From the NCBI RefSeq assembly GCF_020382885.2, contig NC_058496.1, positions 9,726,501 through 9,790,500 on the forward strand: DNA of 64,000 nt. The letters run 5' to 3'. Made by a program: the position numbers and the translations under genes. This DNA comes from Scatophagus argus (taxonomy: Eukaryota; Chordata; Actinopteri; Scatophagidae). Below the pieces are notes generated by a model. It was not told where the DNA came from, did not search any database, and saw nothing but the letters and a program-made list of their open reading frames with translations. Position 1 is the stretch's first letter; the number at the start of each line of letters is the position of its first letter. Below, piece by piece: positions 35,859 through 47,007 of this stretch.

Positions 35859-36537
35859 TACACAGAAGACATGGAGGGAAAGGCAAAGCTGGTGCATACT
35901 AGAAATGAAAAAAAAAAAAAAATAATCTTAGGAAATAAAGAGAATGATGTACCTGAAATATGGACATCCAATCAGGAAATAGATGAAACTGAAATGAAAA
36001 CTCTCAGGGGAAGTTTTTATACTGCATCTCAGCCAATTTCTGTGACTGGATTATTCACCAAAGGAAATTACAAACTGTGGTGTGATGTTTATGATCCAAA
36101 GCCTTCACGTATTTGTGCACAGCCAACCCTTTTAGAATGTATTTTTGATATCATATAAGCTTGGATGAAGGAGATGACACACCTGCAGTACTGAAGATCT
36201 GAAAACAAAAATGAAAACTGATTTAGATACTTAAAGAGAAGATGTTGAGAGCCTAAATTATTTTGTTGCTGGATATTTTGTGTGTTTGGAGCATTGACTT
36301 GTATAAACTCGTAATTGTGGGTCTACCATGATAATGAATTAAAATATTCACATTTTATATTTCATATTATCATTTTGTCCATATATGTAATCTTCATCAT
36401 ATCAAGAATTGCATAAATGTGTTGATGCACCAGCACATGTAAATTATTGTCTTAAGATCTTAAGTTGTGGCAGCATAAAATGTTTATGATACAAAAAGCT
36501 GGCATGAATAAAACATTAATGTTTATATAAGAATAAA
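35859..36537 (+). other. lmbrd2: lmbrd2 3'UTR with candidate poly(A) signals
   Basis: The UTR follows the TGA at 35856-35858. It contains an A-rich tract near 35,908-35,925 and two AATAAA hexamers, at 36507-36512 and 36532-36537. An in-frame-looking ORF at 35871-36158 has no family resemblance and is probably chance. Confidence 0.6.
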
Positions 36538-36899
36538 AGTTTTAAATATTTTTTTTATTTTTTCAAAATGAATTTGGCTACAGAACTTTTTAGTCATTGT
36601 TAATTTTTGTCAAGTTTATACTCGCTTTGCTACTGTTCACTGCTAGCATGGGCCAGCGCTGAACAGCTGTCCGCGCTGCTTTACCGTGCACTTCGTAAAC
36701 TAGAGAACTCTATCATCAGTCTTTGACAGGTCGAACAATCAAATGCTTTAGGTTTGAAATAATAATATAAAAAAACTCACTGTTATTTTAGTTTGGCAAT
36801 CAATCTTACAGAAGCACACTGCCCACGAAAATCAGTTTAATGTATGTTTGATTAGTGAAATGATGGTCTACCCTAAAAATGTATTTTTCCTACAGCAAT

Positions 36900-37105
36900 C
36901 AGAGGCAGCACTCAACTCCAACCGCAGAACAGGGAGGTGCTTCGCTAGATGTATGGCAGTCATGAATACAATCCAATCTGCCTAGCGATATTTCGGTGTT
37001 TATTGCAGGAGAAACGCGGCCAGATTCTAACTCATATCACTAAGTTTCTCCTCATACACTGGGATCAACACTTATTTCCTGTTTTGTGACTCTCGGGTCT
37101 GTCGG
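36900..37105 (+). promoter_or_regulatory. golm1: golm1 promoter and non-coding first exon
   Basis: A GC-richer stretch ends with a strong donor at 37105/37106 (TCGG then GTAAGT). The intron would run to the acceptor TTTTGTAG at 38287, where the next exon begins six bases before the ATG. The start of the exon is not visible; a position near 36,950 is a guess. GTTAGC/GCTAGC-type words typical of teleost gene starts follow in the intron (37,120-37,230). Confidence 0.45.
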
Positions 37106-38293
37106 GTAAGTACTTGTTAACGCAGGCTAACTGCTGTCAAGCCAAAGCTAACAGCAAGTGAAGACAAGCCGTGCAATGAAAACAAGCTACGTTGCTATCG
37201 GCGCTAGCGTTAGCTTGCAACGTACAGTGACAGATCTAGTTGCTTTTCCTATTAACTCGATTAGTTCATTAGCCTTCTTTGCCGGTGTGGCTATACAGCT
37301 TTAATCAGTTATACTGTAAAACATATTTGCTATAAACCAGTAAGTCTGTGTGACGACTTTTAACGTAAGCTATGAGTTAGCACTACAACTGCCAAGCTCG
37401 TTTCTGACCAGGTTGACTCCCTTCGGCCACCGTTTGGTTGTGATCCCCTGTTACTGCTGCTATGTGACTGGCAGACGTCGTTATTAAGAGCATCAATAGC
37501 TAGCTAAAGCTGATGCGAGGCACATCTTTCTCCTCAGGCAAACTACCATTGTTGCTATTTGTTACCTATAATGTTATCTCTCTCTGGTGTTTCATTTAGC
37601 ATTTAGCCACCGTTGTATGAATCTACTGTGGCGCTTGTTTGTATTCAAGTCTTTGAGAAATCTGCACATAATTTACGAAGCTGCATTCTACAGTTTTAAA
37701 AAGTTATTTGCACCTGGGTCTGGGCTTGGGGGGAAACGCAGGGTTGGGCATATTAGTTAAAATTAGTTACCTTCACTTCATAGCAGTGAAGGTGAAGTTG
37801 TGTTTCAGCACTTATGCGTACCCGGGAATGTGTCCTTTCCCCGATTCCTGAAGACATTTTGAGTCAGGATTGTAAGGAACAAACTGAGGTCTTCTTGCTG
37901 CTCCACAGCGTTTCGTGTAACACAATATAACTTTAAAACGTGGTTTTAAGACATTTCCTTATAAGCTAGTGAAAACAGTTACTCGGAGTCACTCACTTTT
38001 TTTCCGGGTTTTTGAACATTAGCTTGGTGCGCTATTATCTTGATACAAGCAGAATTTGCCTGACACTGGCCTTTTACATGTCAATAATTAGCCTGCAAAA
38101 GCAAAGCACTAGACAATTTATGACCACGGTCGTGTTTTCAGCAACAATTAGCCTCATTTGTGCTGTCCAGTTTCAAATAGATAACTATGGACCTGCAGGC
38201 AGAAAAGACCAGTTTAAAACATGTAACTATAAAACCAATGGATAATGTGCTTACCGTGCTTGTGGTTTGTATATGTTTATTTTGTAGACAGCT

Positions 38294-41200
38294 ATGGGTG
38301 GACTGGGAAACGGGCGGCGTGGAGGGAGATCACCCCCTCTTATGATTGGCGCTCTAATTGCTTGTATCCTGGTTCTGGGCTTCAATTACTGGGTGTCCAG
38401 CTCCCGGAACCTGGAGCTACAGGTAGTTTAATCTGTCTGTGTGCTTGTGTGTGTGTGTTTGTATGCGTGTGTGCATTATGCCACTTCCTTTTTACAGAAT
38501 ACATCCTTTAAAATAAGTCACTCTTAGCAATTAATTTCCCCTAGCACCTTGTTTGTTTGCGTTACAGAACCTGAATATACTTAAGGCCCAATCAAGCATT
38601 TCTGCTGTTATGCTGCAGAATCCTTTGAGCCACTGGTGCAGATCATCTTTGTACTGTCTTGGGTTTAAGTGACATCACTCAGATAGGTGTTTATATCATA
38701 TATCTGTGCCCTCTTCTGTCTAACTACTAAGAGATGCACTTGAATGACCTAAAAAAGGGTTACTAAATAACCTGAACTCACCCTGGCTGTCCTTGTGTGT
38801 GATATAGACTAAGTTATACGAATTGGAAGGCCAGGTGCGACGTGGAGCAGCGGAGCGAGGAGTAGCAGAGATGAAGAAGAATGAGTTTCAGGAGGAGATT
38901 CAGAGGCAGAAGGAGCAAATGAGCCACATGGAAAGCCTCTTCAAGAGACAGCTGGAAGGAGCCCAGAACATCTGCAGCCAAGAGAAGGTGCACACAAACA
39001 CCACTGGGAGATTAAAATGCAAACTGCTTGTTAAACTGCTATCTGCAACCTACAGACACAAAGGAATTTGGGGCCTTTAAAAACACTTCTTGGCTTCCTC
39101 ACTGTTGTGGTCAGCCCTTAACAGACATGAAAATGTGACTGTGAATATTGAGAGATGTTGTGTTTTTCTTCCAGGGCACACTGCAGCAGAACATTTCCTC
39201 CAGTGCCAAAACCATACAGGAACTCAAAGGTGATAAATAGTCACATTTAACATCTATGTTTCAAGAAGGACATTGATTTAACAGCCAAAGAGAGAGTGCC
39301 ATGGAAAAATGACATAATTATATGGTTCTTAATGTTGCATGTGTGCCTGCACCATAGGTCAGCTGAATCAGCTAAATGATGACCTGGGAAAGCTGCAGAA
39401 GGAGCTGCAGAGTTGCCAAGGAAACATCAAAACCCTTAACAACAAGCTCACTTATGACATGTAAGAATAGTGTAGTAGTAAGCTTCAGATGTATTACATA
39501 ATTTGAAATGATTAATTGCTTCAGTTCAAATATTTAGTTAAAAGATTTTATAAAATTTAATAGTTTCTGTCCTCTGTACTTGACATGTGTCTGTATTTGT
39601 GTTCGTACACATGTGTAGGACCCATTGTCAGTCCCAAGTCCTGTCCCAGAAGGAGCTGTGTGATGAGAGAGTTGCTGCCGCTAAACTTGAAGTTCAGAAG
39701 AAAATGGAGAAGCTCATCCCTTCTCCGGGCGCCACCTCTCAGGTAAGATGGGTTTCCTGGGTTACAAGAAAGGAATTGAATTGCACTCTAGCATGCAAAT
39801 CATCATAAACACCCCCTTGTACTTTGTTAAAACCCTCAGTGTTGTGAGGCACATATGTGTATATTTGTTTGTAATGTAGTAAAATAGCAACTCATCAGTT
39901 TTGGTGATGTTCTGACCTGTTCTTCATAATGCCCACAAACGTTCCATCGTCTGAGTCTGTTCAAGATCATTCTGTGTTGTTTGTTCACATGCAATTGTGG
40001 AAATTTAGTTGTCTTGCTTATCAACAGGAAGGGCCGTCACATTTTTTTTTTTAGAGCTGAGGTTTCTGATTTTCTGCTCACCAAGTTCTTAAACTAAATA
40101 GATCTAATAGCATTGACTGGCTTTGGCGTTTCCTGATTTTGCAGTCGTCGTCTTTTGGTCACTTAAAGTGGTATATGATGATGTTTACTCCTCAACAGGA
40201 AAATACAGTGGATGGAGCAGTAAAAGACAATGAATCAGTCATGACTGTGGATAATGCAGTTAAGACATCAACAGTTGTAAGCAACACACCAGCCCTTCCT
40301 CAGCCCAAAAATGAATCACCTGAACTACTGACCAATGAAATCATCGTGGACAAAGGTAAAAGACAGAGATGTCCTGGTGGCTAAGACTACTTACCAGAAA
40401 TTTAACACATAAAAGCATGCAGTTGCAGTAATATTTATTTACAACCCAGATTCCCAAAAAATTGTGATGTTGTGTAAAACTTCAAAAAATTTATTCATCC
40501 TTATAACATATACTCAATTGAAAATGGCCACAAAAAACAGTTTCTTTCATGTTTTATCTCCCCAACTTATTTTTGTAAATATGTGTTTATTCTGAATTTG
40601 CAAGCAACACATTTCAAACAATGTGGGACAGGGTCAACAAAAGATTGGAAAAGCTATGGAGTTCTCAGAAATTTGAACATTTCACAGCTAAATGAATTCT
40701 TTGGTAACAAGTGAAGGTTTTGCTACTGGGTATGAAAGTGGCATCCTTGAAAGATTTGTACTGTATGGGCATATTGTATGTATTTACATAGCTACATATC
40801 TTAATGCACTCTTGTACTTTCTACACTGTTATTTTCCAGGTCCTGATGCCCCAGTGGACCTGTCTCCAGCAAAGGTTCCCTCTGAAGTAGTGTCTCAGTC
40901 CGTTCCATCAGCTGCTACAGTCAAGCAGGACATATTGCTACCCTTAGAGGGCACTACCAAAAAAGAGGAGGGTGAGGCAGAAACCAGTAAACATTTAAAG
41001 AACAATTTGACCGAGGAGAAAGACATGGAATTAATGGATGCTCATGAAGAGGGTGCTCCGGCAGAAGGTAAAGGACTCACCTTTTTATATTTCACACTGT
41101 CTTTTGTTTACCAGTTCATTTGGTTGCTTTCACAATTCTTTAAATGGAATTGTTTTGTTTTGTACACTTTTGTACAGATATGTTAACACACACTCTCTCC

Positions 41201-42006
41201 ACCAGCCCACTCATGTATTTTGAGTGTAATTCATTTGGTGAAAAAGAGACAAAACACACAATAAACAAAGTTATTGGATGGATTTGACAGACTTTAACCA
41301 GAATTTAAAACATGCCACTGTAAAGTTGGTATGCACATAATGGATAGTTCGATTGCCATTTACGTTCTCGCATCACTGGTCGAGGCAAACAGCAGCATGT
41401 CTGAGATGGCCTACAAAATCATCCATTTGTTAGGTTAATCCTATCTAAACATTCTCAGTGAAGAGGTTGTCAATTTTATTTTATTTTATTTAAATTGACA
41501 ACTATTACTACTATTTGGTCATATCTCCAGTGGCAGACCCTGGGATGGAAGGCCTGCTGATTGGCAAGGTGAAGGGAGATGAGATGCCTGCTGATCAGAA
41601 ACCTGAGGATCCGGATGAATATGATGCAGATGAGAAAGGAGTAGGTGGAGTTGATCTGGAGAAACAACAGCAGAATAAAAATATCGGTATGTATGTCTAT
41701 ATAGATTAAAAAAAAAGAGGTGTGTCTATACAGAGAGAAAGGATGGGCACTGGAGTACATTTTTAATCTCCATTTTTGGGTTTATTAAAGTACAGTTGAC
41801 TATATGAAGACCAAAGCTAATACTTGCATGAGGGATAGTAACTGATAATTGCACTGAGGTGAAAAGGTATTTGTGTGTGTTTCATGTTAATAACCACATT
41901 GTACTTTCTGATAGACTTGGAGCAGGAGCTTGCAGAGTATAATGGGGATGATGAGAACGAAGGTGAATTTGAAGCAGACAAACAAGCTGAGCTTGCTCAG
42001 ATCTAA
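38294..42006 (+). CDS. golm1: golm1, Golgi membrane protein 1 (GP73/GOLPH2)
   Basis: Nine coding exons: 38294-38422, 38808-38987, 39175-39229, 39358-39460, 39619-39742, 40199-40355, 40840-41067, 41531-41686, 41915-42006. They sum to 407 codons plus TAA (human about 401). It is a type II cis-Golgi membrane protein: a short cytosolic end (MGGLGNGRRGGRS), one membrane span at about 14-34, and a lumenal coiled coil at about 44-190 (LEGQVRRGAAERG, EIQRQKEQMSHMES, LNQLNDDLGKLQKELQS). A long disordered acidic tail ends EADKQAELAQI. The MGxLGNGRR start and LGFNYW point to GOLM1 rather than its paralogue GOLM2, although the acidic end resembles both. Human GOLM1 has RVRR at 52-55, cut by furin to release soluble GP73; here residues 52-55 are QVRR, without the P4 Arg. 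The stop falls one base before a donor-like site, and the tail is shorter after DKQA than in human. Confidence 0.93.
40438..40690. repeat. Degraded DNA-transposon/MITE remnant in a golm1 intron
   Basis: The stretch begins with ACAACCCAGATTCCCAAAAA and GTTGTGTAAAAC-like words and has an AATGTGGGACAGGG word. It resembles a very common fish dispersed element whose end reads TACAACCC. No matching second inverted end was established, so the family is not assigned. Confidence 0.4.
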
Positions 42007-42094
42007 GGTACTCAATGAAACACACACTGACGTCCTCCTTGACAATCACATATTTCTTTCTTTTGTCGTGGCACATTTATCCTTTCCACTCTCA

Positions 42095-42360
42095 TTAACA
42101 TGGTATCTCAGGAACGCCTTCATAGACTTCAGATATGGGCCAAATGTCCACTTGGGCTCAAGGATCAACTGATCAGAATTTTGTGGTCAGAGGTCACTGT
42201 GACCTCCCAGATGTTTTGCCCCATAATCCAAGAATTCATAGCTGATTATGACAAAATCTTTAACAAATAACTAAATAAATATATTAATTAATGATGTGAT
42301 GTGAAGTTATGACATTGGGGGGTTGTGATCATATTTAACATTTGGTCAGATTCTGAAAGT
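42095..42360. repeat. Dispersed fish repeat carrying a perfect ERE
   Basis: Phrases such as CTCAGGAACGCC, AATGTCCACTTGGGCTCAAG and GGTCAGAGGTCACTGTGACC match a dispersed element I recognise from many teleost introns; its class is uncertain to me. The boundaries are approximate. Confidence 0.45.
42191..42205. promoter_or_regulatory. Perfect palindromic estrogen response element
   Basis: AGGTCACTGTGACCT fits the consensus AGGTCAnnnTGACCT at all twelve fixed positions. It lies in the last golm1 intron within the dispersed repeat, about 2.2 kb after the last-but-one coding exon start and far from the promoter. Function is unproven. Confidence 0.6.
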
Positions 42361-42447
42361 GACATGAATCTTGGGTGCCAATCTTGAAACTTGAAATTGT
42401 GCAGATCTTTTTTTTTTTAATCTTTTTTTTTTTCTTCCCCCTTGCAG

Positions 42448-45118
42448 AGCTGATGTTGGAGATGAAGTCGTTACTTCGCATTAGGAAGCAGGATCCGTTT
42501 TACACTTCAGCACAACAGGTCAATGCAGCCTTCCAAACAAAGTCAGGACAAAACAAACCTGAATAGAAATTTCAGTTAGACGGGCTTGTGACATTAGGTT
42601 GGATTTTTAATTTTTATGAGCATTAGCTTCCTGGAATGTATTTTGTTTGCCATCTTAATTGAATTCATTCTGTGCAATTTTATTACATTCAGTGAGATAT
42701 TTTATCAGTTGGGATCACCAGGTTTTCTGTATTAGAATAAGAATATACATATACAATGTACAATATTCTGAAAAAGCCACAAAATCCTGCTTAGTTCTTA
42801 GCTCTACATGCTCTTCATCTCATCTCTACATCTCTACAAGCTTTGACATCAGTAGACTTAGATTATGTGGTCAGATGTGTTATGTTCATTGTTTTTTCAT
42901 TTTAACTTGAATACAGTGAAAGAGATGATATTCTGCAGATCCTTTTAGGGTTAAGATGTGAAATATGATCGAAATGACTGAACTCAAACTTTATGGGATT
43001 CTGCAGCACCAGCTTCTCTCATCAACAGCTTCTTAAGCCTTAAGTTCGTCTACACAAATGTCTATTAGTGAAATGAGGCTTTCCATAATTGCACCCAGTG
43101 AATGAAATGTGCTGAGATTCTCGTCATACTGCCGAGTCCAGTTGATGCTGAATCCAGTCAAATTGGAAAATCTAAAACAGCAATCTCCTTTTGATTCTCG
43201 TGTCGCTAAAATTGCTAAAGAAGTAAAAAGTAAAGATGACTTGACAGCAACCTGCAATATAAACAGTTGACTTAATCTTCAGGATTATAGTACTGATGAG
43301 CATTTGGGATCAGTGAAGCAGAAAAAAAACGAAAACGAAGCTTGAAGCACCTGGATAATGTTTGCAGATCAGCAAAATCGTATTTTATTTTGACACATGC
43401 CTTACCCCAGTACACCAGTTTGTCCTTGTGGTAAGTTGGATGTAGAGCCGTGGTGCATGTTTACTGGACCTGCTCAAAGTTTTGTGAAGTCACTGTGCGA
43501 AAGTTGCCTCTGCTCTTGTGAACTGAATGGACTGAATATTTGTGGAGAACGTACATTATGAAGGACATTTCCTTGAAGCAGGAACGCTGTGTTTTGCTTT
43601 AGGGCTGCAAATCCAGTTTATGTGAACTGTTCAGTAGCTGTGCTAAAATGTATTCGTCTTTTCCTCTTGAAGCTGAACTAGACTGGAAATCTTGTGGGTC
43701 AGGCAAACAAGAACTAATGTTAGGCATCAGAAATAACAAAGTTAGTTAAATTTTGTGGTGGGATCTTTTGTTGCCTTGTGTTTTATACAGGACAGATGAT
43801 TTTAATTTATTTTCCAGGTACACTGTTTTATTTCCGAGTGGTGACTTTGACTAAATAGTTACTCAGTATTTTGTAATTGCCATAATTTCAATGACACTTT
43901 AACTTTTCATCCAAGACTCCTGAATTGGGTAGTGGAAAGTGATGTTCCATTATCTGTCTTAGAGTAGGTGGTTAAAATACTGTATATTTTCAGCATATTG
44001 TATGTACAGTTAAACTCTTGTGCATCTGTCTGGTACAAAGATGGTCTCAGATTTGATCACTAGACGTCTCCTTTCCATTGTATTTTCAGTATCTTCAGCC
44101 TCAGTGTTGCGAGCTGAAGCTGAAGTTGCTTAGCTGCTCTTGTTCCTGAGGTTAATGAACAAATGCTGAATTTTAAAAAATGTCTCTACAGTTATAAAAT
44201 CTGTAAGAACTGTAGTTTCCCCTTTTTGATTTTAAAACTCAGCTGTACAAGAAAGAAAAAAAAAAAGACTTGGTTTTATATATCGTATATATTAGTTTCA
44301 GAGAAGACGCATGCATAGAATATACTGCATATGAAAAATTATCATTTTCTAGGGATTTTTATCTGAATTTCAAATTATTTTATTGGCTTCTTAGTTAGAA
44401 AAAGAGGTTTTCTTCCTCCAAATTTCTTCAGGCTTATTTTAAATGAACAGTTTAAAGCAAGTTTTTTAAATTTAGGTTTCCACAAAAAAAGTGAGATAAG
44501 ACAATATTACACTCTTAAAATATAAATATATATATGTGTCTTTAAACTTTGAGAACAGAAAGCTTTTTGGGTTTAAAAGATGCTTTGCTGTATGCGTTTT
44601 TACGGACTTCAGGAGTCTGTAAGGTATTGGGAGCAACATTTCAGTGCAAAGTTTTTCATCAGGTCAAGTATGATTTTAAGTAACCCTGGAATAGGAGTGC
44701 TGATGGCAGATTAATTGTGTCTCTTGGTCGATCATCCAAGCGAAATGTTGCTCCTGAGACTTTATAAAATTTGCATTATGTAATTTTATTTTCAAAGTTG
44801 CTGTTATTCATTGTCAGTTTTGTTGTGTGATACCTTGGGCCAGCATTGCTTTGTGTTGTTGGAAAGCTTTGTTGCTGTGTTTAAAAAAAAAAAAGAAAAA
44901 AAAAAAGTCCCATTTTCTGAACTTGGAAGTCTGTGTACCTGGAGAGAAAATCTTACTGAAAATGAAATGATTTTTATAAGTTGTATTCACTTTTATTTTG
45001 TTGTTGTTAATTTCATGTGTTTGAATTTGTATTTTATTTTGAACTGCTGAACAAATTTGAATGTTTTAAATAATCCTAGTCTATTGATGATACAAAATAA
45101 AAATTGTTTTTATTACCC
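42448..45118 (+). other. golm1: golm1 3'UTR exon
   Basis: The exon follows a strong acceptor at 42447 and runs to an AATAAA at 45096-45101 followed by T-rich and GT-rich sequence. At about 2.7 kb it is long. A frame at its start (up to 42566) reads ELMLEMKSLLRIRKQ, which could extend the protein only if an alternative splice skipped the stop; I see no donor that would do so. Confidence 0.55.
45096..45101 (+). terminator. golm1: golm1 polyadenylation signal
   Basis: AATAAA is followed within about 25 bases by a T-rich stretch and CTGTCAGG. It is the last good signal before the convergent naa35 gene. Confidence 0.6.
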
Positions 45119-46310
45119 CTGTCAGGACTTGGTTTCATGACAGATCTATTGTCTGGTGTAACCATTATTTGTACTAAATTTTAAAAACATAAAACAGGGG
45201 TAAATTACATGCACAGTCATATCCAGTGGTTTCAATAATAGTAACCTAAAACAGTTATCCACAAACAGGGTTCTCAAGCCTTTAAGGAACAGATTTTAGA
45301 CACACATCATAGCTATCCAGCTTTAAGATATATTTCAGGCGAATAAGAGCACAACATGATTGTATTGGGTTACAAAACAACTGCATAGTTGTCCCTGCAC
45401 ATGAAACCGATTTTGAGAATGTTTGCCATATTCATAGACACAACAATCAGAACTATTACACACAGTTTACATATTTGTGATTTAAAGTTGACTGTCTGTA
45501 TGTTATTTCGCCTAAATATTTGTGTGACCAACCCTTATCCTCGAAACACTGATTTCACACACAGTTCCAAGAAATGGACTGATATTTAACTAACTGCATT
45601 ATACCAGGGCCCTATAGGGCTACAATGTTCGCACCAGTAGTACCTCATCATACTTGGTCTTCCAGTTCAAACGGTCAGGATTAGTTCATATGTGGTGCTT
45701 GTATGCAAAAATATTTTAAGTGCCCATCTTCTTGTTCATTACCGTATTAGGTATGTAACGAAAGGACTACTGGGAGTGTCCTGTTTGCAGCAGCCAACAA
45801 GAAAAAAGTGCAATATCTGATGCTCATTAAAATATGAAGCATAAGATGTCATCTTGATCAGATTTGTCCTTGTGTTGGCTCTCACTCATGAGTTCTTTTC
45901 CCCTCCAACTACAGTACATTCAGATTGTTACTTACTTGCAGTCCAGAGCCAGCAGGTTGGCACAGTCAAGATAGACAGTGTGATGAGTGAGCAATGTTGA
46001 GACAGTAGATTTAGATAGATAGATAGATGACTTTATTCATCCCTGAGGGGAAATTAGCTTGTCAAATCTTTAAAGTAAAAGTTGCTTTTCTGATGCATTG
46101 TTTCAAGCCCAGAGTCCCAGCAGCTTGAGGTGTACCAGCACTGAGCATGCATTGAGAATGATAAACCCGGGATTCAGGAGCAACTGCAGCGATAAAACCA
46201 CAACCGAGTGTGTGTTTAAGCCTCTTACTTGAAGCTTTCATTAGCTCATGAGGTTCCACAGTTTACCAGATATGAGTGTCTTTAAGAGAGCTCTTAACAC
46301 GTTACAAAAA
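45119..46310. other. Gap between convergent golm1 and naa35
   Basis: AT-rich DNA with no gene. It contains a GATA-type microsatellite and a minus-oriented LINE-like tail at about 46,010-46,062. Small frames (for example 45389-45589) show no resemblance to proteins. Confidence 0.5.
46010..46062 (-). repeat. LINE-like 3' tail with (GATA)n
   Basis: On the minus strand the text reads GCTAATTTCCCCTCAGGGAT, then GAATAAAGTCATCTATC and a short GATA-type array. This is a typical 3' terminus of fish non-LTR elements that end in a microsatellite. Confidence 0.55.
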
Positions 46311-46315
46311 CATGT

Positions 46316-46321
46316 TTTATT
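46316..46321 (-). terminator. naa35: Candidate naa35 polyadenylation signal
   Basis: A minus-strand AATAAA lies 687 bases past the stop codon at 47008. It is the closest canonical hexamer I noticed outside the LINE-like tail. Confidence 0.35.
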
Positions 46322-46680
46322 GTTTACTGCTGTAGCTTTTCAGATCTCTGGAGCTGCTGGTGTTGATTTGAGGAAGCAGTGCAGATGGTTCACTAGGCTG
46401 GAAAGTATCTCAGTATTGTACCACTGCTATGAAGTAGTGAATTTAGGATATCTAACAGATGAAACTGGTGCTGTGCGAGGTATGACAAGATACTGTATTC
46501 TTTTCAGGCTCAACAGTTTCATTCAGATAAGCACATAAATATATAGAAAGGTTTCATATGTTTGAATGATATGCACCCATTATCATTACAGCTGTTCTTT
46601 TACAAGACTGTTCTGGAGGCAGCTTATACAAAAAATTGCCATTGGCCAGTTCTTTGTGCAGAAGCACCATGACTCTCAGG

Positions 46681-46734
46681 GACACGCACGCACGCACGCA
46701 CACACACACACACACACACAAACAAACACACACA
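46681..46734. repeat. (CA)n-type microsatellite
   Basis: Compound CGCA/CA/CAAA repeat lies in the probable naa35 3'UTR. Confidence 0.85.
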
Positions 46735-47007
46735 GATGCAGATGTAGATACTGTCACTCATTTAGGTCCAGTTGCGTGTTTTCTGGTCTGGTTTCTCGTG
46801 ACTCATCTATCATTCAGGTGAAAAAACAAAAGAGTCGGGTGTATCAAACACTCCTATACACAACTTTACAGTTAGGTGCATCACACACATTGTTCAGACA
46901 TGGACTGCATCAGGGCCACTGCAAACTTGTTGAGGTGAGGGTGCGGTCTTTACAGCTGATGGTCTCAGTGATGGCGCTCATATATCACCCCATTCTGCCG
47001 ACAGGAA

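Larger units (their letters stand above)
42008..42447 (+). other. golm1: Last golm1 intron, after the stop codon
   Basis: The donor is AAG then GTACTC at 42007/42008, directly after the TAA at 42004-42006. The acceptor is a long T-tract with CTTGCAG ending at 42447. If spliced, the exon junction is one base past the stop, too close to trigger nonsense-mediated decay. The intron carries a dispersed repeat. Confidence 0.55.

Noticed and set aside
42448-42566. Possible coding extension of golm1 in the last exon
   Set aside because: The upstream exon has an in-frame TAA before the only good donor, so the frame cannot be joined without an unseen alternative splice.
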